DNA from: Lytechinus pictus
Lineage: Eukaryota; Echinodermata; Echinoidea; Temnopleuroida; Toxopneustidae
DNA length: 64,000 nt
Direction: 5' to 3'
Assembly: GCF_037042905.1 (NCBI RefSeq)
Contig: NC_087247.1
Coordinates: forward strand, 62,924,920-62,988,919
Below the pieces are notes generated by a model. That model was not told where the DNA came from. It made no database searches and saw nothing but the letters and a program-made list of their open reading frames with translations. The position numbers were made by a program, and so were the translations under genes. How positions within the stretch are numbered: position 1 is the first letter of the stretch; every line of letters starts with the position of its first letter. Shown one piece after another: positions 12,644-26,030 of the stretch.

Positions 12644-14167
12644 GTCTCGCCTGCATAGCAGAGCGAGACTATAGGCGCCGCTTTTCCGACGGCGATGGCG
12701 GCGGCGGTGGCGGTGGCGGCGGCGGCGTCAACATCAAATCTTAACCTAAGGTTAAGTTTTTGAAATAACATCATAACTTAAAAAGTATATGGACCTAGTT
12801 CATGACTTAAACATAAGGTTAATCAAGTATTACTCAATATCCTGCCTGAGTTTCAGGTCACATGACCAAGGTCAAAGGTCATTTAGGGTCAATGAACTTA
12901 GACCATGTTAGGAGAATTATTTTCAAAATCTTAAACAAAGGTTAAGTTTTTGAAATGACATCATAACTTAGAAAGTATGTGGACCTAGTTCATGAAACTT
13001 GGGCATAAGGTTAATCAAGTATTAGTGAACATCCTGCTTGAGTTTCACGTCACGGGACCAAGGTCAAAGGTCATTTAGGGTCAATGAACTTTGGTCAAGT
13101 TGGGGGTATTTGTTGAATTACTATCATAACTTTGAAAATTTATGGATCTAGTTCATGAAACTTGGACATAAGGTTAATCAAGTATTAGTGAACATCCTGC
13201 CTGAGTTTCAGGTCATATGACCAAGGTCGAAGGTCATTTAGGGTCAATGAACTTTGGCCAAGTTGGGGGTATTTGTTGAATTACCATCATAACTTTGAAA
13301 ATTTACAGATCTAGTTCATGAAACTTGGACATTAGGTTAATCAAGTACCACTGAATATCCTGTGAGAGTTTCAGGTCACATGACCATGCTCAATGGTCAT
13401 TTAAGGTCAATGAACTTTGGCCGTGTTGGGGGTATTTGTTAAATTACCATCCTAACTCTGAAAGTTTATGGATCTAGTTCATAAAACTTGGACATAAGAG
13501 TAATCAAGTATCACTGAGCATCCTGTACGAGTTTCAGGTCACATGACCATGGTCAAAGGTCATTAAAGGTAAATGAACTTTGGCCGTGTTAGGGGTATTT
13601 GTTGAATTACCATCCTAACTCTGAAAGTTTATGGATCTAGTTCATAAAACTTGGGATATAAGAGTAATCAAGTATCACTGAGCATCCTGTACGAGTTTCA
13701 GGTCACATGACCATGGTCAAAGGTCATTAAAGGTCAATGAACTTTGGCCGTGTTAGGGGTATTTGTTGAATTACCATCCTATCTCTGAAAGTTTATGGAT
13801 CTAGTTCATAAAACTTGGGATATAAGAGTAATCAAGTATCACTGAACATCCCCTGTGAGTTTCAGGTCACAAAACCAAGGTCAAAGGTCAGTTAAGGTCA
13901 ATAAACTTAGGCCATGTTGGGGTAATTGTTGAATTTCCATCATAACTTTGAAAGTTTATGGATAGAGTGAATGAAATGTGGACATGGGTGTAGTTGACAA
14001 GTCTTAAGTCACCGTTCAAATGTCATTTATGGTCAATGAACGTGGTATTATGTCATTATATGAATGGTGTTTTTGTGAATGATTATTTTATAGTAGTTTT
14101 CAAAGTTAGCACTGCTGCTATATTAAATCGCGTAATGCAGGCGAGACTGCCAGAGGCGTTCCACTTG
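12644..14167 (+). mobile_element. Hairpin-ended tandem-repeat element, copy 1
   Basis: The left end has GTCTCGC paired with GCGAGAC 12 bases later (12644-12669), a terminal hairpin. It is followed by a GGC-rich patch and then about eight diverged monomers of about 163 bp. The landmark 'tgaaactt' falls at 12993, 13155 and 13319. Each monomer carries 'aggtcaaaggtca' and 'gggtcaatgaac'. The right end is 'atgcaggcgagactgcc', echoing the left end, and finishes 'ccacttg' before TT. Structure and monomer length resemble the 'pearl'/HINE class of non-autonomous Helentron-like elements known in molluscs and other invertebrates. That assignment is inference. No ORF of interest is inside. Confidence 0.75.
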
Positions 14168-15454
14168 TTATTATCTGTAAAAGAATTTCGCCCTGGAGCT
14201 GATCTGATATGTAGCATTTATTTAAAGTTTTCATAGTACTTTATTTCATACATTCTGTCTGGACGTGGCTACATGTATGTTGCATGATTACCATCATTGC
14301 TCCAAAACATGCAAACTTTGTAATTGGATTGTTTTCCATTGGGATTAGATTTGAATCCAACTGTTAAATCTCTTGGTTACAATGCTCATATTTGCCCATG
14401 ACATTTTCATGCATCAGCCATTTGCCTGTTTGATACATCCTCTTCTGTATAAAGGGATAACATTTTTTGTGGTTTTTGCTCTGATCCTCCAAGCAAAACA
14501 AGATTCTCATGTGTGTGTCAGATCACTTGTTCTCCAAACAAATATCACTGTGGGCGTCTGTCAGCAGCAATAAATATCCTTTGGGCAGAACAGGATGGGA
14601 GTTTGTGATAAGAACAAACCATGTAAAAGGTCTCTCAGTCTCTTGATAGCCTAAGAAAACCCAAGACATTGTTTGAAGATGATTAGTGTCCTCCTGAGTT
14701 TAGAAGCAACCTTCTCATGACCATCTACTTGATGAGAATCTAGGGAGCATATTTCATTAAAAAAGAAAGAACAGCACAAGAGAATCTTTTTTGGGTTCAA
14801 GGTATATTGAATGTTGTTGTCATGGCTGTGTCTGAACCCATTATAAATGAAGAGCTTTATTCACTTAATTTCAGCCATCCTCCAATGATTTTTCTAGTCT
14901 TTGTATAATAGTGTTCTGTGCCTGTTGCACACCATAAAAATGGAGCCATTTTTTCTTATTAGTGAGCTAAAAGGGTTATTTCTTCCAGCAATTTAGCTCA
15001 TTTAAGGCTCAGGAGCAAATTTTAGTGGTTTACCAATATTGGCATGATATTGAAACCTGTGCTTCAAGCGTCATTGTAGCTTAAAAAAAAAGAAATTAAA
15101 AATATGGTTGATTGTTATTATGACAAAGTGAAATGTAGGGATTCTGGGAATTCATTAGTCCCGCTGGAGACTTCTGAAGATATGCCAAAAATCCCAAATG
15201 CCTGTCCTGGCCATGGGTAGTGACGTTTGTGATTGTTTTGTCACCTGGGCCCCGTCTTACAAAGAGTTACTACTATTCTTTGGCCATTTCTCACATGTTT
15301 TAATTTACCCTTATTTTAGAGACCAAGCCAAAGCTAAAAGTGATATTTAGAAATAGAAAACCAACAAAAGCATAATAGTGCAAACTCTTGTTGAAAATAA
15401 CATTGAGTACTCTCTGGTAAACATTTTATGCAGAGGGCTCTGATGTAGATGAGT

Positions 15455-15653
15455 CCTGGGGGGTTTTTCACAAAGATTTAAGTATGACTTAGAGTCGCAC
15501 TTAAATGTCTAGTTGCGCGTGGTATAAAAGGCATCGCTGCATTGGTCAGATCATGCAAAGAGGACGCGCACTACTGTGTATTGATCAATAAGATTGCACG
15601 TTGCATATCATGTCTGCGTCGTCATACTTATTTCTTTGTGAAACACCCCCCTG
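15455..15653. mobile_element. Foldback MITE-like element
   Basis: The left end 'cctggggggtttttcacaaa' and the right end 'tttgtgaaacacccccctgg' are near-perfect inverted repeats. The complementarity continues inward through 'aagtatgac' and 'gtcatactt'. The central part includes 'agttgcgcg' and 'gacgcgcac', and the whole 200 bp segment could fold into a hairpin. No coding capacity. The ends resemble those of the foldback element at 20725-20896. Confidence 0.7.
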
Positions 15654-15909
15654 GTCTAAGGGATAAATATCTCTGCTGTTAATCATACGTTTAGGTTCTT
15701 ATCAGATACTTTGCCAATTGTTAGCACACCAATCTATCTTTACCACGTAAGAAATATGATTACAAATTCTTTCAAAGCAATTGAGAGGGAAAAAAAAAGT
15801 AGACTGGAATGACAGAGAATTTTGCATACAAATACATATGTGTAGTGTAATACCAATGTTAACAGTGAAGAAGTAATTTGCCTTATGATATTCTTTTTTT
15901 CCCTTCCAG

Positions 15910-16057
15910 CTGAAATCATCATGCTTGAGGGAATGACAATAGTCTACAGGAGTAATGTTGATCTGCTCTTCTATGTGGTTGGAAGTGCCTCAGAAAATGA
16001 ACTGATTCTTGTCAGCGTATTGAATTGCCTCTATGATTCTGTCAGTCAAATCCTTAG
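15910..16057 (+). CDS. COPZ1: COPZ coding exon, probable exon 4
   Basis: The exon lies between 'cccttccag' and 'gtatgt'. It encodes about 50 residues, from [16 protein letters not shown] through [20 protein letters not shown] to [11 protein letters not shown]. This is the longest visible exon and covers the central part of the longin-like fold, including the conserved (L/M)EG(M/L)T(I/V)VY(R/K)S and FYV(V/I)GS...NEL blocks. It enters in phase 1 and leaves in phase 2, splitting the arginine codon AG|G with the next exon 33.6 kb away. Confidence 0.97.
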
Positions 16058-16470
16058 GTATGTATGAGGGGGACAAGCCATGTAAGAAGGCCAAGACATT
16101 AAATGGTACAGAGCCTGTGATTGGACAGAGATATCTGCAATCATGTTTTTTTTTATCGAACATAGCCAATGAGCAGTGGAAGTTGTAGGATGCTTTAGAA
16201 TGGACTCTGATTGGTTATTGGCCTGAAATTTAAAAATGACCTTATGGTTTTGTATTTATTCTGCCCTTGGGGACATTCAGTTGACCTTCATGGAATATTG
16301 ATATAAATTCCAAAATTTCTTCAGTTTAGACAGGCATACAAATTATTGTTTATATTGTTTTTGTAGTACTTTGCAGGATGGCATCACATAGAACCGGTTT
16401 GCATCAAACTCTTCTTACCAGAGAGATAAAGGTTTGCTTAATGGAGATGTTCTTTACTGTGACAGTTTTT

Positions 16471-17461
16471 GTCTTATCTGCATAGCAGAGCGAGACTATA
16501 GGTGCTGCTTTTCCGGCGACGACGGTGATGGTGGCGGCGTCGGCTTTGTCAACATTGAAATCATAACCAAGGTTAAGTTTTTGAAATGTCATCATAACTT
16601 GGAAAGGATATGGACGTAGTTCATGAAACTTGGACATAAGGGTAATCAAGTATTACTGAACATCCTGCCTGAGTTTCAGGTCACATGACGAAGGTCAATT
16701 AGGGTCAATGAACTCAGACCATGTTGGGGGACTCATTATCGAAATCTTAACCAAGGTTAAGTTTTTGAAATGTCATCATAACTTAAAAAGTATATGAACC
16801 TAGTTCATGAAACTTATACATAAGGGTAATAGTGTATTACTGAAGATCCTGCCTGAGTTTCAGGTCACATGATTAAGGTCAAAGGTCACGGTCAACGAAC
16901 TTTGGCCATGTTGGGGTAATTTGAGGAAACTTGGACATAAGAGCAACCATGTATCCCTGAATATCATGTGCGAGTTTCAGGTCACATGATTAAGGTCAGA
17001 GTTCACTTAGAGTCAACAAACTTTGGTAATGTTTGGTGTATTTGTGGAATTGTCATCATACATGTAACCTTAAAAGAGCGGCAATGTATCCCGGTATACC
17101 CTGTGCGCGTTTCAGGAACATGGCCAAGGTCAAAGGTCATTTAAAGGTCAATGAACTCTGGCAGTGTTGGGAGTATATGTGTTGAATTGGCATCATAATT
17201 TCATGGATAACTTTCATAAAGTTTATGGATCTAGCTCATGAAACATCAACATAAGGTAATCAAGTATGAAGGATTGTTTTGCACATGTCTTAGGTCACAT
17301 GATCATGGTCAAAGGTAATTTTGGGTCAATGGACATAATATTTTATTATCAGAGTAGTGTTTTCTCCTGTGAATAATTATTCATTAGCTGTTTTCATAGG
17401 CAGCACTGCTGCTACATCGAATTGCATAATGCAGGCGAGACTGCCATAGGTGTTCCACTTG
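16471..17461 (+). mobile_element. Hairpin-ended tandem-repeat element, copy 2
   Basis: Same family as 12644-14167. The left end has 'gcatagcagagcgagactat' followed by a GGC/GAC-rich patch. Next come about five diverged monomers with 'tgaaactt', 'ggtcaaaggtca' and 'gtcaatgaact'. The right end is 'aatgcaggcgagactgccat' and finishes 'ccacttg' before TT. The left hairpin arm is mutated (GTCTTAT instead of GTCTCGC). It is shorter than copy 1 mainly through fewer and rearranged monomers. Confidence 0.75.
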
Positions 17462-17597
17462 TTTTCTATTAATGGACATAAATTAAAATTATCCAATCAT
17501 CTGGTATCCTAGGAACAAGACAAATAAGAAATATCAAGTTAAAAAATGGATTAGATTGGATACTAAAGGGCTTGATTGTATACTCAATTGTCATGAG

Positions 17598-17976
17598 GTA
17601 GTAGTTATGACTTTCATCTTGCAACCAGAGAGTCGTGTGTTTGAATCCCACCACGGCCTAGCATCCTTTGGCGAGGCATCAATCCACACGTTGCCACTCT
17701 CTACCCTGGTGTTAAATGGGTACCTGGTAGGATGCAAAAGCCTATGTTGTATGCCAAGCAATTGAGTCTTGGAACTATTGTAAAAAATGATCCCCAGGGA
17801 GTGGAGAAAGTGCATACATTGTGTGTGGGCATGTCAGGATCCGATGACCATGGAAATAGTATATTTGTACCGCACATATAGATGTCGTTCTGATGTATTA
17901 AGCGCTATATTAAAGGGGATGATAATTATTCTTCTTATTCTTATTATCATCATCATCATCATTATTATTATTATTT

Positions 17977-18010
<34 letters not shown>

Positions 18011-18011
18011 A
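17598..18011 (+). mobile_element. Full-length tRNA-derived SINE with ATT/ACT microsatellite tail
   Basis: The head has 'tcttgcaaccagagagtcgt' followed by the B-box-like 'gtgtttgaatccc'. The body includes 'aatgggtacctggtaggatg' and the 3' module 'attgtgtgtgggcatgtcag', then 'aagcgctatatta'. It ends in (ATT/ATC)n and (ACT)n runs to about 18011. The 3' module recurs at 6070-6195, so it marks one SINE family or a shared tail. Two ORFs over the microsatellite (poly-Ile/Thr and poly-Val) are artefacts. Confidence 0.7.
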
Positions 18012-19210
18012 TTACTTAAATTATTTTGCCTTTGCTTTTTTATGTATGATAAAAACAAATACAAAACTTGCATTTATCTCTTCACTCATTCTCTGCCAAA
18101 TTCATACCCGAAGGAAAAGAAATGACTCACTGTTTCAAATAACAAAAGAAAAAGAAGCTTAGAATTACTTGATGGTATCTTAGTCCCAGCTCTGCAGCAT
18201 GCATTCCGTGATTCCTCATTCTTTTCCTGCACCATTTTCCCCACCATTGCCTGACTTGTTCCCAAGTGTTCATAGGACGTTCCCCCTCGTGGGACCTCAC
18301 TTTCTTTTTATAGGCAGCAGACAGGTAATGAGTGAGAGGTTTGGTTTCACAGGTGAGTTACTACGCACATGGTTCCACTTCCAACCAACATGGCAGTGCT
18401 AATTGGGCATCCTTCTTCAACAAGATGAAGATCAACTTTTCAGCCATTTTATTTTCCTTCCTTATAAAAAGTAGATAACATATGAAGCCCAGGTGTAAGA
18501 AGGGGCATCCCCTCACCGTTTCTATTTCTTATCTTCAATCACAATAATTGTTTAGTTTATGATTCATGATAAATATAGCAACAACAGTAATGATTGTTCT
18601 GTATAATATAATGAGTTACTCATTCACTGAACAATTTTTTTTTTTAATTCAGAAAAAAAAATTATTCCCTCCCCCTCAACCCCCAAGCCTGCAACCCTTG
18701 TAATTCACTTTGTCTCTTAACCTAATCTCACTTATCTCAAATCGAGTTATCCATTGTTCCATTACAGAGGAAATATTGCGGTTCTCTGTTGTCCTGCTAT
18801 CTCCCTCTTTTTATTGAATGCTTCCCAGGTACTGTAGCTTATTCGGTACTGTAGCTTATTCATCCCTGGGATTGACTCCTCACAAATTCAACTAGAAATA
18901 GTATTTAATATTTTAAGCTTGTCTTGCCAAATGCTTCAGTGAAGTTGTGAAGTGCCATCTATTTTTGAATGATTTCTAGCAATGGAGGCTTTATATAAGA
19001 TTCTATTGGTTTGCTTCTTGAGAAAGATGTTTCTTCAGATTTTATCTCATCATTCATGAAATCTTGAGCCTTTGGTTTGATTGATGCAATCTTGTTTGCA
19101 GAGGTAATGGTTTGCAGATTTTCTAAGGCAATTTAATATTATGTTGACTTTGAAACTTCGAAAAGTATAAAGAGATAATGTAGTCAGGTAATCTTATTCA
19201 TTTTCAGATC

Positions 19211-19465
19211 ATTGGTTGCGACTCTTGTCTTTCAATCAAAGGGACGTGGGTTCAAATCCTAGCCATGGGGTGTTTTCCTTCTGCAAGAAATTTACCCACA
19301 TTGGCTGCACTCATCCCAGGTGAGATGAATTAGCAGATTAATTCCTTGAATGCACCAAGCACCTTTAGCAGCTGGAGCTATGGCTGGGGTAATATACATG
19401 TATAGTGCGCCATTGAATAGGTAACTAGATAATCGGCACCTTATCAATGCTATAAATTACATGAA
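19211..19465 (+). mobile_element. tRNA-derived SINE
   Basis: The head 'ggttgcgactcttgtctttc' is followed by the B-box-like motif 'gtgggttcaaatcctagcc'. Downstream, 'gcaagaaatttacccacatt' and 'catcccaggtgagatgaatt' match, with divergence, the reverse-oriented SINE at 11290-11630. The 3' end is diffuse and a tail is not obvious. Confidence 0.65.
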
Positions 19466-20724
19466 TGAACACAAAATTTGGTGATATAACCACTTTTTAA
19501 CTTGCAGACTATACTAGTTGAAATCCTATGAAATACAACTATTTAAATGAATTTTCAGTTAAGGAGAGCAATCCTTATTTGTTAATAGTACTAGCCAAGT
19601 CACCTAAATTTTTCTCTCAAGTAAATTCAAAATTAAAGTTGTTATCCTCTTAGTATACTTGGGATCTAACCAAATGTGGGGTGAAGTTGAACGAATGTTA
19701 TAGCTTACACAGATGTGCACTAATCTATTTTGTATGACCTTGTGTTTGGCAGGTCCCTGAAAATGAGAGTTCATACTGTATAAACTAAGATGCTGCAAAC
19801 CTCAGTTAAATTCATTTGAAACTGACCTTTATATCAAGTGGATAAGGATTATTTCCAACTGTTTAAAGACTTTTCTCCCCAAGAGATAGAACCTATGATT
19901 TTGTAAATAATGTTTTTCTTTATGTTTGCAACTAGATAATACATATGATTTGTGTTTTTGATGTAAATGTATCCAGTTCAAATTTCAAACAGTATTTCTT
20001 TATCAACATCACTAACCTTGGATGCATAAAATTGAGGATAGGAACCTACATGGACATGTAAAGTAATCTTAACAAAGAGCTTTGCTTACAGATTATGTTA
20101 CTCTACTTTCCCATTTTGAAATAAAAGCCAAGATTTTGTGACATTATGAATGATAGCAACGGGAAAACATTGTGACCTGGAAACAGTATACTGTATGTAC
20201 CCTCTACATGATATTTCCCATAAAGAATATTTCAAAACATGATGACCTGGGTCTAGTAACACAATGATTAAACTTGATCATAGGTTTGATTTTGCAATTG
20301 ATTGTGTTGATGATTGTTCACATTCAGACACATGATTAATTGCTATGCATGGTGTTTAATAAGAGCACTTTATTCTCCCTGGATCTTCACCTTTTGAATT
20401 ACATATAAGCTTCAGTTTGGTTTTTAGGTGTACATTGTCATTAATGCTGATTTTGTGTGTGTAAACACAGCTTCTTTCTAACCTCATTCTTTGCTTGCTG
20501 GTTTGCTGGCACAAACTTGACATTGACTTGTGGGATTCCCAGGTAGCTCATTTCCTGCTAGCATGGGCTTGCCAACTCTAGTGTTTACTAAAACCATCAA
20601 CCACACATGATCACCATGCTGCTGAAGTATTTCAAACTGAAATGGAATGAATCAAGTAGTCATTTAGAATGATTAACATTAGCAGATATGTATTCCTCTG
20701 ATTATACACTGAATGGTAAATGAT

Positions 20725-20896
20725 GGTGGGTGTTTCATAAAGCTGTTCGTAAAGTTACGCACAACTTTACGCACGACTCGAACCTGTTCTTAGGCACTAA
20801 ATTAGTTACATAGGGATATCATTTAGCACAACAAATGGTCTCCAGTCGTGCGTAAAGCCATTCGTAACTTACAAACATCTTTATGAAACACCTACC
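20725..20896. mobile_element. Foldback MITE-like element (172 bp)
   Basis: The left end 'ggtgggtgtttcataaagct' and the right end 'tttatgaaacacctacc' are inverted repeats. Complementarity continues inward ('gttcgtaa' with 'cttacaaac', and 'acgcacgactcg' with 'agtcgtgcgtaaa'). The element could fold into one long hairpin. No coding capacity and no clear target-site duplication. Confidence 0.75.
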
Positions 20897-20924
20897 AGAT
20901 CTAAATGGTTTATATTCACATGGT

Positions 20925-21305
20925 CTACAAGCAGTTGGTGTACTTCTGAGATAGTCTAATACCACCTGGGCTAAACCCATTTGGTCTAATTGCTGTTTTG
21001 GATACTCTGTACTTGGTCTAATACCCAGTTAGTCTAATTCTCATGACATTTAGTCACATGCCCAATCAGTCTAATTTCTATTTTGTCTACTTATATACAC
21101 TTTTTATTGATATGAAAATTTGGTTTAAAATCAGTACATCTAACCATATAGACTATTAAAAAGTGGTATTACACCACTTAGATATGATGAAATGGATGTA
21201 GCATAATTAGAAATTGAATAAAATTGTAAAATGGGCTAAAATGCACTTAGATCAAATGTTTAGTAGATGAACTTAGGATAAGACCATGTAGTTTGACACC
21301 AAACA
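20925..21305. repeat. 'GTCTAAT' motif-rich repeat
   Basis: Clusters of 'tggtctaat', 'agtctaat' and 'gggctaaa' recur between about 20925 and 21090. Partially complementary motifs ('tagactatt', 'ttagatc', 'gataagaccatgtag') follow toward 21290. This suggests an old element with repeated subterminal motifs and possible inverted ends ('atggtctac' and 'gaccatgtag'). The boundaries are uncertain and no ORF is present. Confidence 0.4.
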
Positions 21306-22247
21306 GAAACTATACAAAACGGGTGTGTACTAGTCAGCCACGTACCATTTGAATGATTATAGACCAGGAATTAAAAAATCTTTTGAGAAAGTGGCAATGA
21401 AAAAGAACTATTTTTCTTTAGATGTTCTATCTCAAATAAATACAGAAATCTCATAAATATTCCTTAATTTGAATAATTGAGTATGGAACTATAAATTGTT
21501 GCTGATTGTTAGTTGTGAAATGCAGCTGAATTCTAGAATATTCCTCTTTGAAGAAGAGCATATTTTCAACCATTCAATTTTTAAACTTACACTTTAACCT
21601 CTTAATTTTGTCAAATGAAATAAATGAATGTAATAAAAAAAAACTGAGGACAAGTTAAGAAATATTATTTGAATGATTAGTATATGTCATGCTTGGTGTA
21701 TGGAGCATATCAGCAATCATTCTTCAGCACCCCTTGTTAGAGGAAATTGTTAATTATGTTTCCAAACCAATTGATTCTGAGAGCCAACTATAGCTCCTTC
21801 ATGTTTCCAATCAAGACTTCTCTTTTGAAGTAGTGAGAAAAAGAGGCAAGACTAATTAAGGCATTTGTCACCAAGGCCTAGATACAGTGCTCAGAATGAG
21901 GAGGCATAGGTAATTTGGAGTTTCGGGTAACTTGGGTTGGGGGAAATGAGTCTATCGTCTTATTTTTAATTTCTTTGGTCCAGAAAGTGAGTCAGCAAGA
22001 ACTGTCTCAATATATATTCACCCTTATTTGTCGTGGAACTCATAAGGTTTGCATACATTTCATGTACACGATTGGCGAACCAGAAGATAATCAATGATCA
22101 TTTAATAGCTTCATTGAAACAAACTTCATGTAAAGTTACATTTATGACACTCAGCATGTGATCATACACATGTGCTCTATAATAATACAAATTACAAATG
22201 ATAATAATCAAATGTGTATGTGTATACTGCCTTAAGGTGCTGCCCTA

Positions 22248-22249
<2 letters not shown>

Positions 22250-22321
<72 letters not shown>
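22250..22321. repeat. (AT)n microsatellite
   Basis: An uninterrupted alternating AT tract of about 35 units. It is self-complementary and prone to length variation and to assembly or replication slippage. Confidence 0.98.
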
Positions 22322-22325
<4 letters not shown>

Positions 22326-25300
22326 AAAATCACTTTAATTTCCTTTCAAAACTAAATAGAAATTGAATATTTTCTTTATAGTCATTACCATGCCAAGAAT
22401 CTATGCTTATTTGATCTAAATGAAGAATGAAATATACGTGTATATTACCGGTAGATGCTGTATGTTTACACATACTTTTATTTTTTATAATGTAATGAAT
22501 GTTGATCCAAAGTTATTATTTTGTTTATATTCTTCCTAATGGATTCATTTCTTGTTTGTGAATAGGATTGTCAGAAAACTACAAGTTTAATAGGAGACAC
22601 ACAGCAGTAGCAATCCAAATAGATTGGATAAGTTCAATTTAGATCTTTCCCTTCTACTTTCTATTCTCTCACAGGAAGTACTGTGCAAATTTGCTTTTGT
22701 TCTCAGGAAGCAATCGTCAAGATGCCAGGTCCTATAGTATTCAGTCAATCTAGGAGGATTCTGATGAGGAGGAGTTCAGGATACATCAAATCTTTGTTTC
22801 GTTCCCCTCCTCTCCCACTATATTCCCTCCCTATAGATGTCTTCTGAATGGGTTGTGGGCGAGAGAAATGGTTAATTTGTCCAAGGAAATTTGGAGAAAT
22901 TGCTCAGGAACCTCTTCCTCTTGTGTGAGATGGCAGAAGAGAGGGAGAGAGAGTTAGAAGAGAGGGGGTAGCATCTCTTAGGCTCCTGATTTGAAAACTG
23001 TTTGGGTTGCTTTAGTGATTTTGGTCTTTCAAACATCTTCATTACTTCAGGTGTCAATGTATGCCAAGGCTTGTATAGAAAAGTAATTAATTAAAAAGAA
23101 TAGCAATCATTCTGCTTTAAGTTTAATATTTTAATATGATGGGGCGAAAAACAGAATATTGAAAGAGAGAATATAAAATAAATACATAGGAGTATGAAGA
23201 AAATAAGAAAATTTGTTTAAAAGATGTAAGATATTATAGAAGAGGAGAGAGTGGACAATATATGAATGGGAAAGTTGAAAGCAGTAGACATTGATGAGAT
23301 GAAGATATTCGAGACACAGCCTAATTACTTTCAGTGAAATGTAATGGGTCATCTGAATTGTAATGAATAACCAAATTTTAAAGTGTCTGATGGTTTGGGT
23401 GGAGGTAATGAAGAGGGGGAAGTGGTCAGGATTATTGTGGCGCTCTACCTGCGAAACTAGGATAATGACCAGACTGGACAGGGGGCATTGGACGTGTCAT
23501 CTAACCTTAAAATAAATCATTTTCTAGAACAAGGGATTATGCATCTATTGACTTGACTCTATTTAGAATGTTTTTATCCCTGAACTGTTGCTGGCAACAA
23601 GATATTCCTTTATTTTGTTGTTGAAAACTCAGTTTTAAAATTAAAACTTTTTAATGAAAGGCACCTGTAACCTGTGATAATAAAAGATAGAACTAGATTT
23701 GTGCAAAGTTGTCAAGTCAGTGAGAGGAGGCTCAACTTCAGAGTGGAATGAAGATATTTTTTAAATTGACATAGAACATGAGAGTGGGACTATTTGGGTA
23801 ATTTTCATATCTTCTATGTTTATCAAAATCGTTAGATTAACATTGGCAGCCTAAAGACAGATTGACTTTTTTTTACATGTAAATTGTAATCAAAAGTTGT
23901 TACCAGTAATTTAAAAATTATGTAGAATGATTAGAGACATACAATGTATCAATATTATCATTACTTTTACAAATAATAATCATATAACACAATCCATTTA
24001 TTCCAGTTTTATGATAGTTTGTGTAGAATTGAAATGAATCCATTTTTATCACAATTTTGAATATAAATGAATAACATCTTTAAGTTGAGCGACTTCACAC
24101 TGAATAAAATTTTTTCTACTCATTGAATGATTTTTGCCATTTTCCCCAGCGATCAAAAATATCACCAGTTAGGGTCATTAGGTAGTATAATGAAGCAATT
24201 ATTCATTAGGTCTTTACAGAGGTCACTCGTTTTATTGGTCCTTTGTGCATTAGCTGCAGATTAGTAATGTAGGTCAGATTAGTGATGTCGGTCAGGCATG
24301 TTGAGGCGTGGCTGTATTGGTCATGACAAATTGACCACTAATTCAAAGTTTTGATTGCAATAGACTCTGCTTTTAACCTTTATTCATGTCATGACCTTGT
24401 GATGGGTGTCATATTGAAGAAATGTGATTTGTTGCTATGCAACTTAAATCAAATGATTTCTAATATTAATATGTAACCTTTGTCAATTATCTTTTAATCC
24501 TGTAAAAATTGTTGTTCCCAATTCACTTCCTAGTAGAGCAGTGTGCGTCTTCCTCTCATTTCCCACTTTAGCGTCTCTCTCTCACTTTCTCTGCTAATAT
24601 ATGAACTCGTGCATAACCCACTTCCTCTCACTCAATTTTGCACTCATTTCACAGTTTGGATTCTCATTTCACCTGTTACATTTATTTTCTTTGTGTACCA
24701 TCTCCTTTTAAATGAAAATTATGAATATTATTTACTTCGCTCATCATTCTCTCCCAGTTTTATCTGTTTAAATATATGTTTTTAGTCTTTTTTGGGGTCT
24801 CAATTTTGTTTCTCCCTTCTTTCTCTTTAAAACTCTGACTGTATGTCCACCTCTCTTTTTTTGTGAAACTCCTTTCTATCTCTGCTTCTCCATATACTTA
24901 TTTTGTTTTCTATTGGATTGTTTGTCTCCTAAGGCAATGCTGCATGTTGTATGACACATCAGCAGGCTTAAGTCTTGTCTGATCCCAGTAGCCTGATTTT
25001 ATCCACTAACATCACCATCCTTGATCCTTTCAGCTTTGTGAAACTTGCCTCTCTTTGTCTTACTGCAATTAATCAGTCAAGTTATTGCCCCTCGCATCAC
25101 CTCATCATAATTGCTTATTGTCATCCAAATTGATACAGACACAATTGAGAATGACAAGTGTCAGTGTCCGAGGAAGCATTATGCTGACTGCCCTTTCTTG
25201 CTGCATGTGTCACACCTCATAAAATCCCTGGGGTGCTATTTTCAGTCTTTAAATCTATCTCTCTTGTCTTTGAATTATGACTGGAATCTAAACTACCATT

Positions 25301-25539
25301 CCATCTTGATTTGTTTTTTGATTGAATTTGAAATGATTGATATTCCTGCCCAAATGTGTTAGAATTTATATACTTTTTAAATCCCCCCAAAAATATATAA
25401 TTGCCATATATCCTAAAGGAGAAAGAAACCTTACATTGTTGTCATGGAAGAACATTGATATTTTTTTGAAGAATTATTACATTGAAAAAGTGCTGTGTTA
25501 AATCATTTAGGATACCTTATTTATTCTATTGACTTTTTT

Positions 25540-25725
25540 AATCAATTATTTATCATTACCATTATTATTTTATTTTATTTATTTATATATTGTTTATTTA
25601 TTTGTTTTATAGAAATTTCTTAAGTTCTCATTGTTATTCCCTTATTTATTTAGGTATTCATTTGTTTGTTTAGTTTATTTCATGTCATTTCATTTTTAAT
25701 TCATTCATTAATTCATTTTTAGATT
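25540..25725. repeat. TTTATT-rich low-complexity tract
   Basis: Irregular runs of 'ttattta', 'tttgttt' and 'ttcatt' units. It looks like a decayed microsatellite or the tail region of a reverse-oriented LINE. A 14-base G-run follows at about 25783-25797. Nothing coding. Confidence 0.5.
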
Positions 25726-26030
25726 AATTTGTTAATTTCCATTTTAGAATTTATTGATATTTCCTTCTTTTTGTTTTGGTTGGGGGGGGGGGGGGGAGAT
25801 CTATTTCGTCTATTGTATTTCTGGGCTGACACTATCACTGTGCTATACAGTGCGTCCCAGGAAAAGAGGAAACCAGGATTCCCACATCTTTTTTTCTTCA
25901 AAGACAAATCAATTATGATATTTTAGTTACATGATCATAAAATTCAATTATTCCTCTACATTTTGATACCTAATATGTGACGAACACTTATCGCATGAAT
26001 GAGCAAGATGAGTTTGAAATTTTAATGTAA

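Larger units (their letters stand above)
9602..15909 (+). other. COPZ intron 3 (6.3 kb)
   Basis: Bounded by 'gtaagg' and 'cccttccag'. It contains a SINE (10438-10672), a minus-strand LINE tail (10757-11290), a minus-strand SINE (11290-11630), a hairpin-ended tandem-repeat element (12644-14167) and a foldback element (15455-15653). A GC-richer patch lies near 12300-12425 and is not identified. The remaining stretches (9602-10437, 11640-12640 and 14170-15450) are AT-rich with no recognised feature. Confidence 0.9.

Noticed and set aside
12644..14167. CRISPR-like repeat array
   Set aside because: Monomers are about 163 bp, contiguous and diverged, without uniform short repeats and unique spacers, and no cas genes are present.
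17787..18125. 112-codon ORF with Ile and Thr runs
   Set aside because: It reads through the microsatellite tail of a SINE.
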